DNA of 64,000 nt from Streptomyces macrolidinus (GCF_023887685.1 NZ_JAMWMR010000024.1:40278-104277), one strand, 5' to 3'. Shown: positions 34,324 through 43,415, counted from the stretch's first letter. A program made the numbers and translations. The notes: generated by a model from the sequence alone, not told the origin.

Positions 34324-35253
34324 ATGGACCTGACGGTGTGGCGAACCTTCGTGACAGTGTGCCGACTTGGGTCGCTGTCGGCGGCGGCGGCCGAGCTGCA
34401 TCACACGCAGTCGGCCGTCTCCCGGCAGATCGCCGGGCTGGAGCGGCAGCTCGGCGTGCCGTTGATGGAGCGCCATGCGCGCGGGGTGCGTCCGACGCCT
34501 GCCGGTGAGGTGTTCCGGCGCCACGCACTGGCCACGCTCAACGAGGCCGACCGCGCCGTACGTGCCGTACGAGACGCGGTCGACGGGGCGTACAGCCGAC
34601 CGCTGACCGTCGGCGCCACACCCTCCCTCGCCGCAGGCATCGTCCCCGAGGCCGTCCGCTCCCTGCTGAAGCAGGACGGACCTCTCCGGTGGACCCTGCA
34701 CCCCGGCCTGAGCGCACAACTGCACCATCGCGTGATGACCGGCGATCTCGACATCGCCGTCGTCACCGACGCGCCGCCGGGGCTGCCCCATGATCCGCGG
34801 GTCGAACGCCGGTTCCTCGGGCTGGACGACATGGTCGTCGCGCTGCCCGTCGACCATCCAGAGGCGGGGCGCGGCCCGATACACATGCGGACGCTCGCCG
34901 AGCAGACCTGGGTCGAGGACAACGACGGCTCGGCGGCGCTCCTGCGCCAGCACGCCGCCCGCGCCGGAGTCAGCGCCCGTATCGACCTCACCGCGGCCGA
35001 TCTGCCCGGCAAGCTGGCGCTGGTCGCGACCGGCCACGCCATCGCGCTGATACCCGGGGTGCTGACGCGTGCGCTGCGGCCCGACGTCACCACGGTGACC
35101 CTCGTCGACCCCCCGACCCGTGGCATCTACACGATCACACCACGTCGCGACCCCCACCCCAGCACAGCGTCCCTGATCGACCAACTCCTCACAGCCTTCG
35201 CCCCGGTCCGTACCCCGGCGACGCCGGACCGGCCAGACGCCACAGCGATGTGA
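34324..35253 (+). CDS. LysR-family transcriptional regulator
   Basis: 309 residues. The HTH reads TVCRLGSLSAAAAELHHTQSAVSRQIAGLERQLGVPLMER, a canonical LysR N-terminus. The effector domain (about 90-295) follows. It is divergent from the oxidoreductase-NTF2 gene, which is the likely target, and shares a dyad region with it. Its last 65 bases overlap the end of the convergent methyltransferase gene. Confidence 0.9.
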   Translation: MDLTVWRTFVTVCRLGSLSAAAAELHHTQSAVSRQIAGLERQLGVPLMERHARGVRPTPAGEVFRRHALATLNEADRAVRAVRDAVDGAYSRPLTVGATPSLAAGIVPEAVRSLLKQDGPLRWTLHPGLSAQLHHRVMTGDLDIAVVTDAPPGLPHDPRVERRFLGLDDMVVALPVDHPEAGRGPIHMRTLAEQTWVEDNDGSAALLRQHAARAGVSARIDLTAADLPGKLALVATGHAIALIPGVLTRALRPDVTTVTLVDPPTRGIYTITPRRDPHPSTASLIDQLLTAFAPVRTPATPDRPDATAM

Positions 35254-36400
35254 CCTCCGCGGCGCGGGCAGCGTGGAGGGGATCGGTGCGGTCCGAAGCA
35301 CGCGGATGCCGCGGCCTGGTGTCGACCTTGTCCACCACGCGCAGGCCCGCCGCGCGGAAGGCGGTCAGCAAGGCGCTGCGCGTCCTGAGACCGAGGTGTT
35401 CGGCGAGGTCCGAGAGGATGAGCCAGCCTTCACCCCCTGGTTCGAGGTGGGAGGCCAGCCCGTTCAGGAAGCCGTGGAGCATGGCGCTGTCCGGGTCGTA
35501 GACGCCTTGCTCGACCGCCGAGGTCGGCCGGGCGGGGAGCCACGGCGGGTTGCAGACGATGAGGTGGGCGCGGCCGTCGGGGAACAGGCCAGGCCCTACG
35601 ACATCGATGCGTTCGGTGAGCTTCAGCCGGTGGACGTTCTCGCGGGCACAGGACAGGGCGCGCGGGTTGATGTCGGTGGCCACCAGGCGGTCGAGTCCGC
35701 GGTGGGCGAGGGCGACGGCGAGTACGCCTGTCCCGGTGCCGAGGTCGAACGCGGTACGAGGCCCGGCGCCGTGGGCCACCGACGCGGGCAGTGGCGTCCG
35801 CGCGACCAGGTCGACGTACTCGCCCCTGACCGGGGAGAACACACCGTAGTGCGGGTGGATACGAGCGTTGATGGCGGGCACCGCCACACCCTTCTCGCGC
35901 CACTGCTGCGCGCCGATCACACCCAGCAGTTCGGTGAGGGAGACCACCATGGCTTCGTGCGGTGAGCCGTACGCCTCGACGCACGCCTGACGCACATCGG
36001 GGGCTCTGCGCAGAGCCAGGGAGTAGTCGTCCTCCAACAGCACGAGGAGCCTGCCCAGCACGCGGGCCCGGTGGCTGCGGGCCCGGCGGTGCAGATGGAA
36101 GGACTCGCCCGGGCTGTCACCCGCGCGGGGAGGCTTGCGGTCGATACGGCGGCCCATCGCGCGCAGGAGCTGGCGCGCGTTGTGGAAGTCGCCCCGCCAC
36201 AGCAACGCCGTGCCTTCGCAGGCCAGACGGTAGGCGGTAGCCGCCTTCGTACGGTCATCGGCGACGACGACCCGTCCGGGAAGCGAAGCGGCGCTCTCGG
36301 AATGCCAGCGGGCGGAACGGGCCGTGTGGGCTTCGGTCCAGTAGATGACGGACACCACGAACTCCTCGTGATCAAGCGTGCGTTGGACGTGCAGGGGCAC
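35189..36400 (-). CDS. Class I SAM methyltransferase (small-methyltransferase/HemK-like)
   Basis: 403 residues from a GTG; the first 150 residues are a helical region of unknown type, rich in Arg. The SAM motif I is AFDLGTGTGVLAVALAHRG and motif IV is LIVCNPPWLPARPTS, the NPPW/NPPY signature of enzymes that methylate nitrogen in Gln, adenine or cytosine-type amino groups. The substrate is unknown. It overlaps the convergent LysR gene by 65 bases, so the two transcripts interfere at their ends. Confidence 0.8.
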   Translation of the reverse strand: MPLHVQRTLDHEEFVVSVIYWTEAHTARSARWHSESAASLPGRVVVADDRTKAATAYRLACEGTALLWRGDFHNARQLLRAMGRRIDRKPPRAGDSPGESFHLHRRARSHRARVLGRLLVLLEDDYSLALRRAPDVRQACVEAYGSPHEAMVVSLTELLGVIGAQQWREKGVAVPAINARIHPHYGVFSPVRGEYVDLVARTPLPASVAHGAGPRTAFDLGTGTGVLAVALAHRGLDRLVATDINPRALSCARENVHRLKLTERIDVVGPGLFPDGRAHLIVCNPPWLPARPTSAVEQGVYDPDSAMLHGFLNGLASHLEPGGEGWLILSDLAEHLGLRTRSALLTAFRAAGLRVVDKVDTRPRHPRASDRTDPLHAARAAEVTSLWRLAGPASPGYGPGRRL

Positions 36401-36691
36401 GAAGAGCGTTTCGACGAGGAGCGAGAGAGACGGCCTGTGTCACCGCACAGGCGCGCGTGTCAGGGCAGGCAGGACTACCGCTCCCGCGTCGAAGCGCGAG
36501 AGGAGAAGTCGCCGAGAACCATGCCGAGTGGTGTCACGACAAGCCCTTTCAGAGAGATGGGGCAAAAGGCTCCCACAGCTCTCTGGGCACAGGCAAACTC
36601 CGCTATATGGACGCCACTTACGAGGGAGGAAACGGGAGTCGACGTACGAATGGAGGAGAGGGGCGGTCGACGCCGACTACGGTTGCCGCGC

Positions 36692-37606
36692 ATGACCAGT
36701 ACCGAGATCGAGATCACCGCGGAGCTGATCCGGGATCTCCTCCGCGACCAGCACCCCGACCTGGTCGATCGCCCATTGAAGCTGGGGGCGCGTGGCTGGG
36801 ACAACCAACTGTGGCGACTGGGTGACGACCTCGCGGTCCGGCTGCCCTGGGCGACGCAGTCCGCGGACGCGTTGCTGCACAAGGAGCACACCTGGCTGCC
36901 CGCCCTCGCGCCACGCCTCCCCCTGCCGGTCCCCGTCCCCCAGCGCCTCGGGGAGCCCTCCGAGCGCTTCCCGCGGCTCTGGATCGTCACGACCTGGGTG
37001 CCCGGCTCGCCTGCCGATCGTGTCCCGGTGACGCGTGCTACGGAGGCGGCCGAGAGCCTGGCCGTCTTCCTGACGGCCCTTCACCACCCTGCCCCCGCCG
37101 AAGCCCCGGCCGGTCGAGGCCGCGGAGGCCCGTTGACCGACTGCGCGGAATATTTCGCCAAGTGGCTGTCCTCGGCTGCCGAGTTGGGGTTGGTCCCCGA
37201 CCCGGCGGCCGTTCGCGCGGTGTGGGAGGACGCGGTGGCCGCCCCCGAGTGGGCGGGCCCGGCCCTCTGGCTCCACGGCGACCTGCACCCGGCCAACATC
37301 CTCACCGCAGACGGGACCTTCTGCGGTGTGATCGACTTCGGCGACCTCTGCACGGGCGACCCGGCCTGCGACCTCGCCGCCCCGTGGCTGCTGCTGCCGG
37401 AGGAAGCCATGGACCACTTCCACGGCACCTACCAGCCGACCGCGGACGCGGCTACCCTGCTCCGCGCCCGCGGCTGGGCGGTGCTGCGCGCACTCGTAGG
37501 CATCCTCATCGGAGACGCGGGCGTCCATGGACGCCCCGGCGGCAAACCGACCTGGGGACCACCTGCCCACGACGCACTACGGCGCCTCATCACAACCGTC
37601 CGCTGA
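36692..37606 (+). CDS. Aminoglycoside phosphotransferase (APH)-family protein
   Basis: 304 residues. GARGWDNQLWRLGDDLAVRLP gives the ATP-binding strands with the Arg/Lys, LWLHGDLHPANILT is the catalytic loop (HGDLHPxN) and GVIDFGDLCTGDPACDLA the metal-binding DFG region. The family includes antibiotic kinases and homoserine/choline-type small-molecule kinases; the antibiotic role is not implied by this sequence alone. The 291-base stretch before it (36401-36691) holds no gene I can support. Confidence 0.82.
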   Translation: MTSTEIEITAELIRDLLRDQHPDLVDRPLKLGARGWDNQLWRLGDDLAVRLPWATQSADALLHKEHTWLPALAPRLPLPVPVPQRLGEPSERFPRLWIVTTWVPGSPADRVPVTRATEAAESLAVFLTALHHPAPAEAPAGRGRGGPLTDCAEYFAKWLSSAAELGLVPDPAAVRAVWEDAVAAPEWAGPALWLHGDLHPANILTADGTFCGVIDFGDLCTGDPACDLAAPWLLLPEEAMDHFHGTYQPTADAATLLRARGWAVLRALVGILIGDAGVHGRPGGKPTWGPPAHDALRRLITTVR

Positions 37607-37677
37607 ACGAACGGCCTTGTACCGCTGGTACGAGAACGGCCGGACTTGAGTAGCCGTACTCAGGCGTGCGGCTGTCG

Positions 37678-37710
37678 CCCGTATCAGCATGGTGAATATG
37701 CTGATACGGG
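37678..37710. promoter_or_regulatory. Perfect 13-bp hairpin across the start codon of a membrane protein gene
   Basis: CCCGTATCAGCAT (37678-37690) and ATGCTGATACGGG (37698-37710) are perfect inverted arms around a seven-base loop GGTGAAT. The arms contain both candidate ATG codons of the following gene. In RNA this would hide the start region; in DNA it could be a repressor site or a relic of an inserted element end. Confidence 0.7.
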
Positions 37711-38114
37711 TGGTGGATATCGGCTTGGCGGTTCTGCTCTTGGCATTGGACGCGGCAGCACTGGCCGCCTTCTGGTTCGCCGAGGGACTGAGACAGTGGG
37801 CGGCCCAGGGGCAGACGGTTCCGAGCGCGGCGACTCGGTTCCTCCAGACGGAGGGGGTGGGGGCAACCGTCTTGACGGCAGCGAGCTACGGCCTCTTCCG
37901 CGCCGGCATGCCGGTGGCCTGCGCATCTCAGGCACTCATAGCCGCGCTCCTCGTCCTGATGCTGATCCTCAGCGCGGCGACCATATGCGGCAACCGGGTC
38001 GGGAGTTGGCATACACGACGTCGCCTACGGCGAGCCCGCCGCCGCTGGCACGAGTGTCAACGCGAAGGCAGCAAACACACACCTCCTCCGCCCCATCGAC
38101 GCCGCCCGCGGTGA
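37689..38114 (+). CDS. Small membrane protein
   Basis: 141 residues from the ATG at 37689 or 138 from the ATG at 37698; a GTG at 37713 just after the hairpin is also possible. Hydrophobic helices lie at about 4-30 and 78-103, with Gln/Thr-rich loop between. The tail is very Arg-rich and ends in Pro/Arg. The family is not recognised. A hairpin overlies the start codon. Confidence 0.55.
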   Translation: MVNMLIRVVDIGLAVLLLALDAAALAAFWFAEGLRQWAAQGQTVPSAATRFLQTEGVGATVLTAASYGLFRAGMPVACASQALIAALLVLMLILSAATICGNRVGSWHTRRRLRRARRRWHECQREGSKHTPPPPHRRRPR

Positions 38115-38218
38115 CATGTCACCGGCCGCTGAGGCTGATCGCGCGCAGGAGGGGTACCCCTGTCGGGCTTGCGTAGACCCGGCTGTTCCGGACACGAAGG
38201 CGTGCGCCCGCGAAGGAC

Positions 38219-38863
38219 TTGCGGCATCATCGGTGGGTGATCACTGTTCGACCTGGGCTGGAGATCCCCAGCCATGAGGGCTTTGACCTCTGGCCGATCT
38301 CGCAAGTCGAGCCCTATAGCTTCCTGGCGCTCGACGGAGCGATGACGCCGGACGACGTCGGTACCGCGGTGATGGCTCTGGCTGCCTGCAATGACATCGA
38401 TCCTGGAGCCGACCGCCCACCGCGCCCTGACGATCCGCTCGGTGGCTTCCTCCACGGGCTGCTGACCAGGGAACCGCTGTTCGCTGCGGGCGGGTTGGAA
38501 GTGATCGACAGCATCACCGGTACCCGTCTTGTGCCGGGCTGTTGCAGTGGGCTTGAGGACCGAGGCGACTGGTGGGGCGTCCTCGACGGTGACGGTTCCG
38601 CTGCGTGGCTCGGTCACGACCCCTCACCCACCATCGAACGCCACGGCCCCACGGTTCGCCTGACCGTCGACTCCGACGCGGACACCGCTCAGTGGATCGA
38701 CGTGTCCGTAACGGAACTTCGCCACCTGCTGACGGGGGTGGAGAAGGATCTCGCCGACTTCCTGTACCTGGCCACCCGCTGGGCCACCGGGCAGCTGTCG
38801 GATCACGCGGAGCCCGTCGGCCATGCGCTTGCCCGCGCCTTGACACTGCCACCGCGGAACTGA
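38219..38863 (+). CDS. Hypothetical protein
   Basis: 214 residues from a TTG at 38219 preceded by GAAGGA, or 208 from a GTG at 38237. It has no signal peptide or membrane segment. The Asp-rich DGDGSAAWLGHDPSPTIERHG and the tail TELRHLLTGVEKDLADFLYLATRWA look structured. Codon bias is normal for the genome. I do not recognise the family. The 292 bases behind it (38864-39155) hold only a repeated CGCGCTTGAA and no gene I can support. Confidence 0.65.
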   Translation: MRHHRWVITVRPGLEIPSHEGFDLWPISQVEPYSFLALDGAMTPDDVGTAVMALAACNDIDPGADRPPRPDDPLGGFLHGLLTREPLFAAGGLEVIDSITGTRLVPGCCSGLEDRGDWWGVLDGDGSAAWLGHDPSPTIERHGPTVRLTVDSDADTAQWIDVSVTELRHLLTGVEKDLADFLYLATRWATGQLSDHAEPVGHALARALTLPPRN

Positions 38864-39155
38864 GTGCGGGAGCGCAGGCTGGTACGGGCGTACCGGCCGG
38901 TCGTACCCACGACGCGCTTGAACCGGTCGTGCCACGGCGCGCTTGAAGTTGGACGGCGCCCCGCTCTCGGTCATCCCCTGCACGGTCGTCGACGCCCGGA
39001 GCGTCGGCATCACGGTCGTGACCGACCGACCAGGCTCGCATCGATGAAGTTGCCGGATCCGCCGAACGCCGCACGCACCTTGCCCTCGTGTTCAGGCGTG
39101 TGCTGCCACAATGCCTCTTGATCATTCCATTGCCTGAACCGCCAGGGAGAACATC

Positions 39156-39656
39156 ATGCCGAAGGTCCGACTGGTCACCAACCACGGTGACATCGTTCTG
39201 CAGCTCGACGCCGAGAACGCCCCGAAGACGGTCGAGAACTTCGTCCAGTACGTCACGGACGGCCACTACGACGGCACGGTCTTCCACCGGGTCATCGACA
39301 ACTTCATGATCCAGGGCGGCGGCTTCGCGCCCGGTATGAAGCAGAAGAGCACCCGCGCCGCCATCCAGAACGAGGCGGACAACGGGTTGAGGAACAACAA
39401 GTACAGCGTGGCGATGGCCCGCACGATGGAGCCGCACTCGGCGACGGCCCAGTTCTTCATCAACGTCGCCGACAACGACATGCTGAACCACAGCGGCAAG
39501 AACATGCAGGGCTGGGGCTACGCGGTCTTCGGCGAGGTGGTGGAGGGACGCGAGGTCGTCGACGCGATCAAGTCCGTCGCGACCGGCTCCAAGGGCGGAC
39601 ATCAGGATGTCCCGAAGGAGGACGTCGTCATCCAGCGCGCCGAGATCGTCGAGTGA
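39156..39656 (+). CDS. ppiB: Cyclophilin-type peptidyl-prolyl cis-trans isomerase B
   Basis: 166 residues. The active-site signature is FHRVIDNFMIQGGGF, with ARTMEPHSATAQFFINV and GYAVFGEVVEGREVVD around it. It accelerates proline isomerisation in proteins and lacks a signal peptide, so it is cytoplasmic. The N-terminus (KVRLVTNHGDIVLQLDAENAPKTVENFVQYV, in parts) is of the type found in Gram-negative bacteria; a similar cyclophilin B is known from Streptomyces chrysomallus, so it is not unique. AGGGAG precedes the ATG. Confidence 0.92.
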   Translation: MPKVRLVTNHGDIVLQLDAENAPKTVENFVQYVTDGHYDGTVFHRVIDNFMIQGGGFAPGMKQKSTRAAIQNEADNGLRNNKYSVAMARTMEPHSATAQFFINVADNDMLNHSGKNMQGWGYAVFGEVVEGREVVDAIKSVATGSKGGHQDVPKEDVVIQRAEIVE

Positions 39657-39779
39657 GACGGCAGGTCCGCCGGCGGGAGCACTGGCGGCCTGCGCCAAGC
39701 TTGATGCGCTCTGATCCGAATCCGGTCCCGTGCAAGGGGACCGGAGTTCGTGCGTTGGTAAATCACCCAGCCCGTACGG

Positions 39780-39895
39780 TTAGTTGTTGTTATTGACCTT
39801 GGTGTAGGCGGCGCTGTAGCCATTGGGGCAGTAGAGGGTGTCGGAGCCGTCGCCCGTGTGCCAGAGGCCGTTGACGGTCACCTGGGCGTTGTTGC
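39780..39895 (-). pseudogene. C-terminal fragment of an unrecognised protein
   Basis: On the minus strand a 60-residue frame ends RNNAQVTVNGLWHTGDG, LYCPNGYSAAYTKVNNN with good third-position bias in its last 38 codons, and then stops. Upstream of about 39895 the bias disappears and a different gene fragment begins on the other strand. It is probably the tail of a lost secreted or surface protein. Confidence 0.35.
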
Positions 39896-40244
39896 GCGGT
39901 CCCGGCCGGGTCGCGCTGCCGCTGGCCTTCCTGCGCGGGCCCGACGGCCGGTGGTGTGCCAAGTGGCTGCACCTCTACCTGACGGGGAATCCCAGCTCCA
40001 ACCGGGTCGAGGGCAACCGGGTGACGGTCGCGACGCTGCTGCGCGGCATCGTCGAGCGCGAACACCTCACGGTGCGCTATCTCATCGACCTGATGACCGA
40101 CGACGCGACCACCACCACCATGTGGGACGGGACGACGATCCCGGCGGGCCCGTCACCTACATCGGCCTGGAGAAGCCCGACGGGCTGCACCCTCGGTCGC
40201 GTGTCGTCACGCCCGAAAGTCTGCGTGACCTGATTCCCGCGTGA
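39896..40244 (+). pseudogene. Remnant of an unrecognised protein, frameshifted
   Basis: On the plus strand LPLAFLRGPDGRWCAKWLHLYL and EREHLTVRYLIDLMTDDATTTTMW run in one frame, then after a one-base shift near 40150 GPVTYIGLEKPDGLHPRSRVV and TPESLRDLIPA continue in the next frame to a stop at 40244. Both stretches have coding-type bias. There is no start codon or ribosome site in front, so the N-terminus is missing. No family recognised. Confidence 0.4.
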
Positions 40245-40333
40245 CTGTTAACGTTGCCGTGGCGAGGCCATGAAGAGGCTTCCTTCTCATCACTCATCGA
40301 ACTAGCCTCATCGCTCTCCTCGCCACCGACTTG

Positions 40334-40373
40334 AGGCCTCCGGCGTCCCACGTACAAGGACGGCCGGAGGCCT
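40334..40373. terminator. Hairpin, probable terminator
   Basis: AGGCCTCCGGC (40334-40344) and GCCGGAGGCCT (40363-40373) are perfect 11-base inverted arms with an 18-base loop. It lies about 90 bases after the stop of the broken gene on the plus strand and before the GDSL stub. The loop is long for a terminator, so an inverted-repeat relic is the alternative. Confidence 0.5.
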
Positions 40374-40464
40374 TCGTACTCTCCGCGGAGGCGGCTGTGC
40401 GAGGCACACCCCACCCGCGAACTCCCTTCACCAGTACGGCGATCCCTGTCACGATAACGACATC

Positions 40465-40605
40465 ATGAACCCCCTCTTGTTCCCCACCGTCGCCGCCCAA
40501 GGGATATGGGCGCGCTCGAAGACCGAGAGGATCCCACCGGCCACCGGCCGAACCAGTGGGATCGTGGGAGCAGCCGATGGTGAGCAGGGCCGGGGGAGAG
40601 CGTGA
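40465..40605 (+). pseudogene. N-terminal stub of an SGNH/GDSL-type hydrolase
   Basis: A 46-codon frame from ATG 40465 reads MNPLLFPTVAAQGIWARSKT and then PPATGRTSGIVGA. This resembles the first 40 residues of a cytoplasmic GDSL-type esterase family, in which GLW and a following linker precede the Ser motif. Homology stops before the catalytic Ser. The stop overlaps the GTG of the next gene. It appears to be a deletion remnant. Confidence 0.4.
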
Positions 40606-41205
40606 ACCGACCACTACTGTTCCTTGACGTCGACGGTCCCCTCAACCCGTATGCCGCCCAGCCGGAGAGGCGTCCCGACGGCTACACCACGCTCAGAGTG
40701 CCTCGGGGCGGCGGAACGCGAGGGGAACATGGAGGGTTCTCGACCCGGAGGCGACCTTTGCGGGTCTGGCCCGGAGCACGGGCCTTCTCTGCTGCGGATC
40801 GGCTACGAGCTGTGCTGGGCCACCACGTGGATGGACGACGCTAATCGGTGGATCGCTCCGGTGCTCGGCCTGCCCGAACTCCCCTTCGTCGACTTCGGCG
40901 ACGCACTGTTGCGGGAACGCCCCGACGGGATCCACTGGAAGACCGGTCCCCTGGTGGACTACGCCAACGGGCATCCGTTCGCTTGGGTGGACGACGAACA
41001 GAGCGATCTGGACCAGGCTTACGTGACCGCCCACCATCACGGGTCGGGGCTTCTGCACCACGTCGACCCGCGGGTCGGTCTGCGCGAGAACGACTTCCAC
41101 GCGCTTGCCGACTTCGCCCGGTCCCTGGAGCCGTTCGGCAGGCCGAGGCATGGTCATGTGCCCAACTGGGCAGAGTCCGCCTCGGACTTACGGGCGAGCA
41201 GGTAG
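40602..41205 (+). pseudogene. HAD-like phosphatase (Swiss-army-knife RNA repair type), frameshifted
   Basis: From the GTG at 40602 the frame reads RPLLFLDVDGPLNPYAAQPERRPDGYTT in parts, with the DxDG nucleophile motif, and runs to RPLRVW at about 40770. The continuation EHGPSLLRIGYELCWATTWMDD, IHWKTGPLVDYANGHPFAWVDDEQ and LLHHVDPRVGLRENDFHAL lies one frame over and ends at 41205. A deletion of a few bases near 40770 accounts for it. Complete relatives are about 190 residues. The second Asp pair (DDEQ) is intact, so the gene was recently functional. Confidence 0.65.
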
Positions 41206-41828
41206 ATCTCCTTGAACTGCCGCCGGTCGGCGGGCTGAGGCTCGCGAACCATCCGGGCTACCTCGGCCAAACCGGCCGTGCGCAACATCGCGGCGAGGTG
41301 ATCCGGCGACCACCGATAGGCCGGTGCCACTGCATGGTCGAAGACCTGCGTCGGGTGGGACGGGCCTTCGCTGGCGGAGAAGCCGATCAGGAGGTGGCCG
41401 CCAGGCGCCAGCACACGGTGGAACTCCGCCAGGACGACGGGGAGTTCACGCGGCGGTGTGTGGATGATGGACCAACGGGAGAGCACGCCTCCGAGCGCGC
41501 CGTCAGCGATGTCCAGCGCAGCCATCGAGCCCACGTCGAACCGCAGGCCGGGGTACGTCTGCCGAGCCGACTCGATCATCGCAGAGGAGGCATCGACGCC
41601 GCGCACCGCAAGCCCCAACTCCTGCAAGTAGGCGGTGATATGGCCAGGCCCGCACCCCAGGTCTGCGACCTGACCGTCCCCACTCGCGCTGACGACCTCG
41701 GCGAAGGCAGCCAACATCGCACGATCCAAGGGCCTGTTACGCAACTCGTCGCGGAACATCTGCGCGTACACGGGGGCGGCAGCATCGTAGGCTTCACGGG
41801 TGACACTGAGAGCATCGTGGTCCATCAT
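41154..41828 (-). CDS. Class I SAM methyltransferase
   Basis: 224 residues from the first of two ATGs at 41828. Motif I is VADLGCGPGHITAYLQELG, with VRGVDASSAMIESAR and VLAPGGHLLIGFS as later motifs (methyltransferase types 11/25). The substrate is unknown. Its 3' end overlaps the broken HAD gene by 52 bases on the opposite strand. Confidence 0.85.
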   Translation of the reverse strand: MMDHDALSVTREAYDAAAPVYAQMFRDELRNRPLDRAMLAAFAEVVSASGDGQVADLGCGPGHITAYLQELGLAVRGVDASSAMIESARQTYPGLRFDVGSMAALDIADGALGGVLSRWSIIHTPPRELPVVLAEFHRVLAPGGHLLIGFSASEGPSHPTQVFDHAVAPAYRWSPDHLAAMLRTAGLAEVARMVREPQPADRRQFKEIYLLARKSEADSAQLGT

Positions 41829-41940
41829 GCCCACGACCGTAGTCCCCGGCGCCGAGCAGAGCCAGGTTCGGTACGTACAGGTGGTGCCGTTCAGCCCGCA
41901 CTGAGCACCAGGAATCGGCCGCCCATGCGAGGATCGTGAC

Positions 41941-42471
41941 GTGAACGATCTTCGCTTCCGGCTCGCCGAAGAGGCCGACCTCGCCGCCCTCGTTCGGCTG
42001 CGTGACGATGCGGCCCGCTGGATGCTCGCCCACGGCATCACCGGTCAGTGGCAACCCGGTCAGCTCGCTGAGGGCGACTTTCGCAGGGTCATGGAGAACG
42101 GTGAGATCTGGCTCGCCGAGGCTGATGGCCGCGTGGCCGGAGCGTGGGAGCTGTGGTGGGAGGACGAGGACGCGTGGGGGCCGCAGCCGCCGGTGGCCGG
42201 GTACGTGCATCGGCTGATGGTGGACCGGAGCAACGCCCGGCCGGGGACAGGGCGGTTGTTGCTGCGTACCGCGGAGCGCCGCGTTGCCGCGGCGGGGCGC
42301 GCGTTCGTGCGTCTGGACTGTCTCGCGGGCAACGCGCGCCTCAACTCCTACTACCTGGGCGCCGGTTACCGGGTCGTCGGCCACAAGGCAGGCAAGCCGC
42401 AGCCGGGGGGCGTACCCAAGTCGTTCACTCTCATGGAGAAGATCTGCGGGCCGGTCGCGGAGGGTGAGTGA
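41941..42471 (+). CDS. GNAT-family N-acetyltransferase
   Basis: 176 residues from a GTG. The acetyl-CoA pocket is VHRLMVDRSNARPGTGRLLL, with FVRLDCLAGNARLNSYYLGAGYRV behind it, both hallmarks of GNAT enzymes. The substrate is unknown. It is divergent from the methyltransferase; no operator recognised. Confidence 0.85.
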   Translation: MNDLRFRLAEEADLAALVRLRDDAARWMLAHGITGQWQPGQLAEGDFRRVMENGEIWLAEADGRVAGAWELWWEDEDAWGPQPPVAGYVHRLMVDRSNARPGTGRLLLRTAERRVAAAGRAFVRLDCLAGNARLNSYYLGAGYRVVGHKAGKPQPGGVPKSFTLMEKICGPVAEGE

Positions 42472-42486
42472 CCGCGGCCGAGCGGG

Positions 42487-42725
42487 TACCCGCTCGCAAC
42501 TCCCGGACGTACCAGTCGAACCGTGCGCGGCTCCGCCTGGATCACCGCCTCCGTCCCACCCTGGCTCGCCGCGTACTCGGACGCCAGGAGGACCGCGCGG
42601 GTGGCCAGGCCGTGACCCCTCCAGCACGGGTAGCGGCCGTACGCCACATTCACCTGACCGGGGGCTGGCTCCTCTCCCTCCAACCGCAAGTCGACCTGCC
42701 CCGCCAGTACTTCATCGGCACCCAC
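42487..42725 (-). pseudogene. GNAT-family acetyltransferase fragment
   Basis: On the minus strand VDLRLEGEEPAPGQVNVAYG, WRGHGLATRAVLLASEYAAS and GGTEAVIQ match the central acetyl-CoA-binding part of a GNAT enzyme. The first 80 or so residues are missing and the rest is lost after AVIQ. This and the intact GNAT genes at either side suggest a region with repeated acetyltransferase acquisition. It is not expected to be functional. Confidence 0.55.
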
Positions 42726-42815
42726 CCGGATTCATGAGCTGCTACGCGCTGACATCCACCGGCCTGCCCGCGGTGGCCATCGCCACCGACCACGGCCGCC
42801 CCTGGAGAGCCGCGC

Positions 42816-43415
42816 TCAGGCCCCGTCAGCCTGCTCGCGTCGGAACCACTCCGGTGCCAGGATCGACATCACCGTCGCGTCCACCCACGTGCCTTCCCAC
42901 AGCAGCGCGTCGCGCAGGACACCCTCGGTGACGAATCCCGCCTTCTCGTAGGCCCGGCGAGCCCTCGGGTTGAAGGCGTAGACCTCCAGTGAGATGCGGT
43001 GCAGGCCCAGCTTCTGGAAGCCGTGTCCGACGATCAGCCGGGTCGCCTCCGTCCCCAGGCCCCGCCCGTAGCTCCCGGGTACGAGACAGATGCGGAAGTT
43101 GCAGCTCTCGTTGTCCGGGTCCCACTCGTTGAGAACCACCTCGCCGACGACGTTCCCCGTCGTCTGCTCGACCACGGCGAGGTCCAGCCGGTCGTCCTGA
43201 GTCCCACGGGTGTCGTACCAGGTGCGTATCCGTGCCTCGTCGAGCTCGCCGTCGTCATGGCTGCCGGTCAGCCGTGAGGTCTCCGCGTCCTGGAACATCG
43301 GCATCAGCGCGGGTACGTCATCCACCGTGACCGGCCGTAGCAGGACCCGATCCCCGCTCAGCGTGGGCTTGTCGAGGAAGTCGGGGTGGGGAGCGCTACT
43401 CGCATGATCAGCCAT
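42816..43415 (-). CDS. GNAT-family acetyltransferase (RimJ/RimL type)
   Basis: 199 residues from the ATG at 43415; a longer frame exists, but the upstream part is not protein-like. It has the acetyltransferase-3 pattern: VLLRPVTVDDVPALMPMF, GEVVLNEWDPDNESCNF, YGRGLGTEATRLIVGHGF and VYAFNPRARRAYEKAGF. RimJ/RimL types acetylate ribosomal N-termini or small molecules. Confidence 0.88.
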   Translation of the reverse strand: MADHASSAPHPDFLDKPTLSGDRVLLRPVTVDDVPALMPMFQDAETSRLTGSHDDGELDEARIRTWYDTRGTQDDRLDLAVVEQTTGNVVGEVVLNEWDPDNESCNFRICLVPGSYGRGLGTEATRLIVGHGFQKLGLHRISLEVYAFNPRARRAYEKAGFVTEGVLRDALLWEGTWVDATVMSILAPEWFRREQADGA

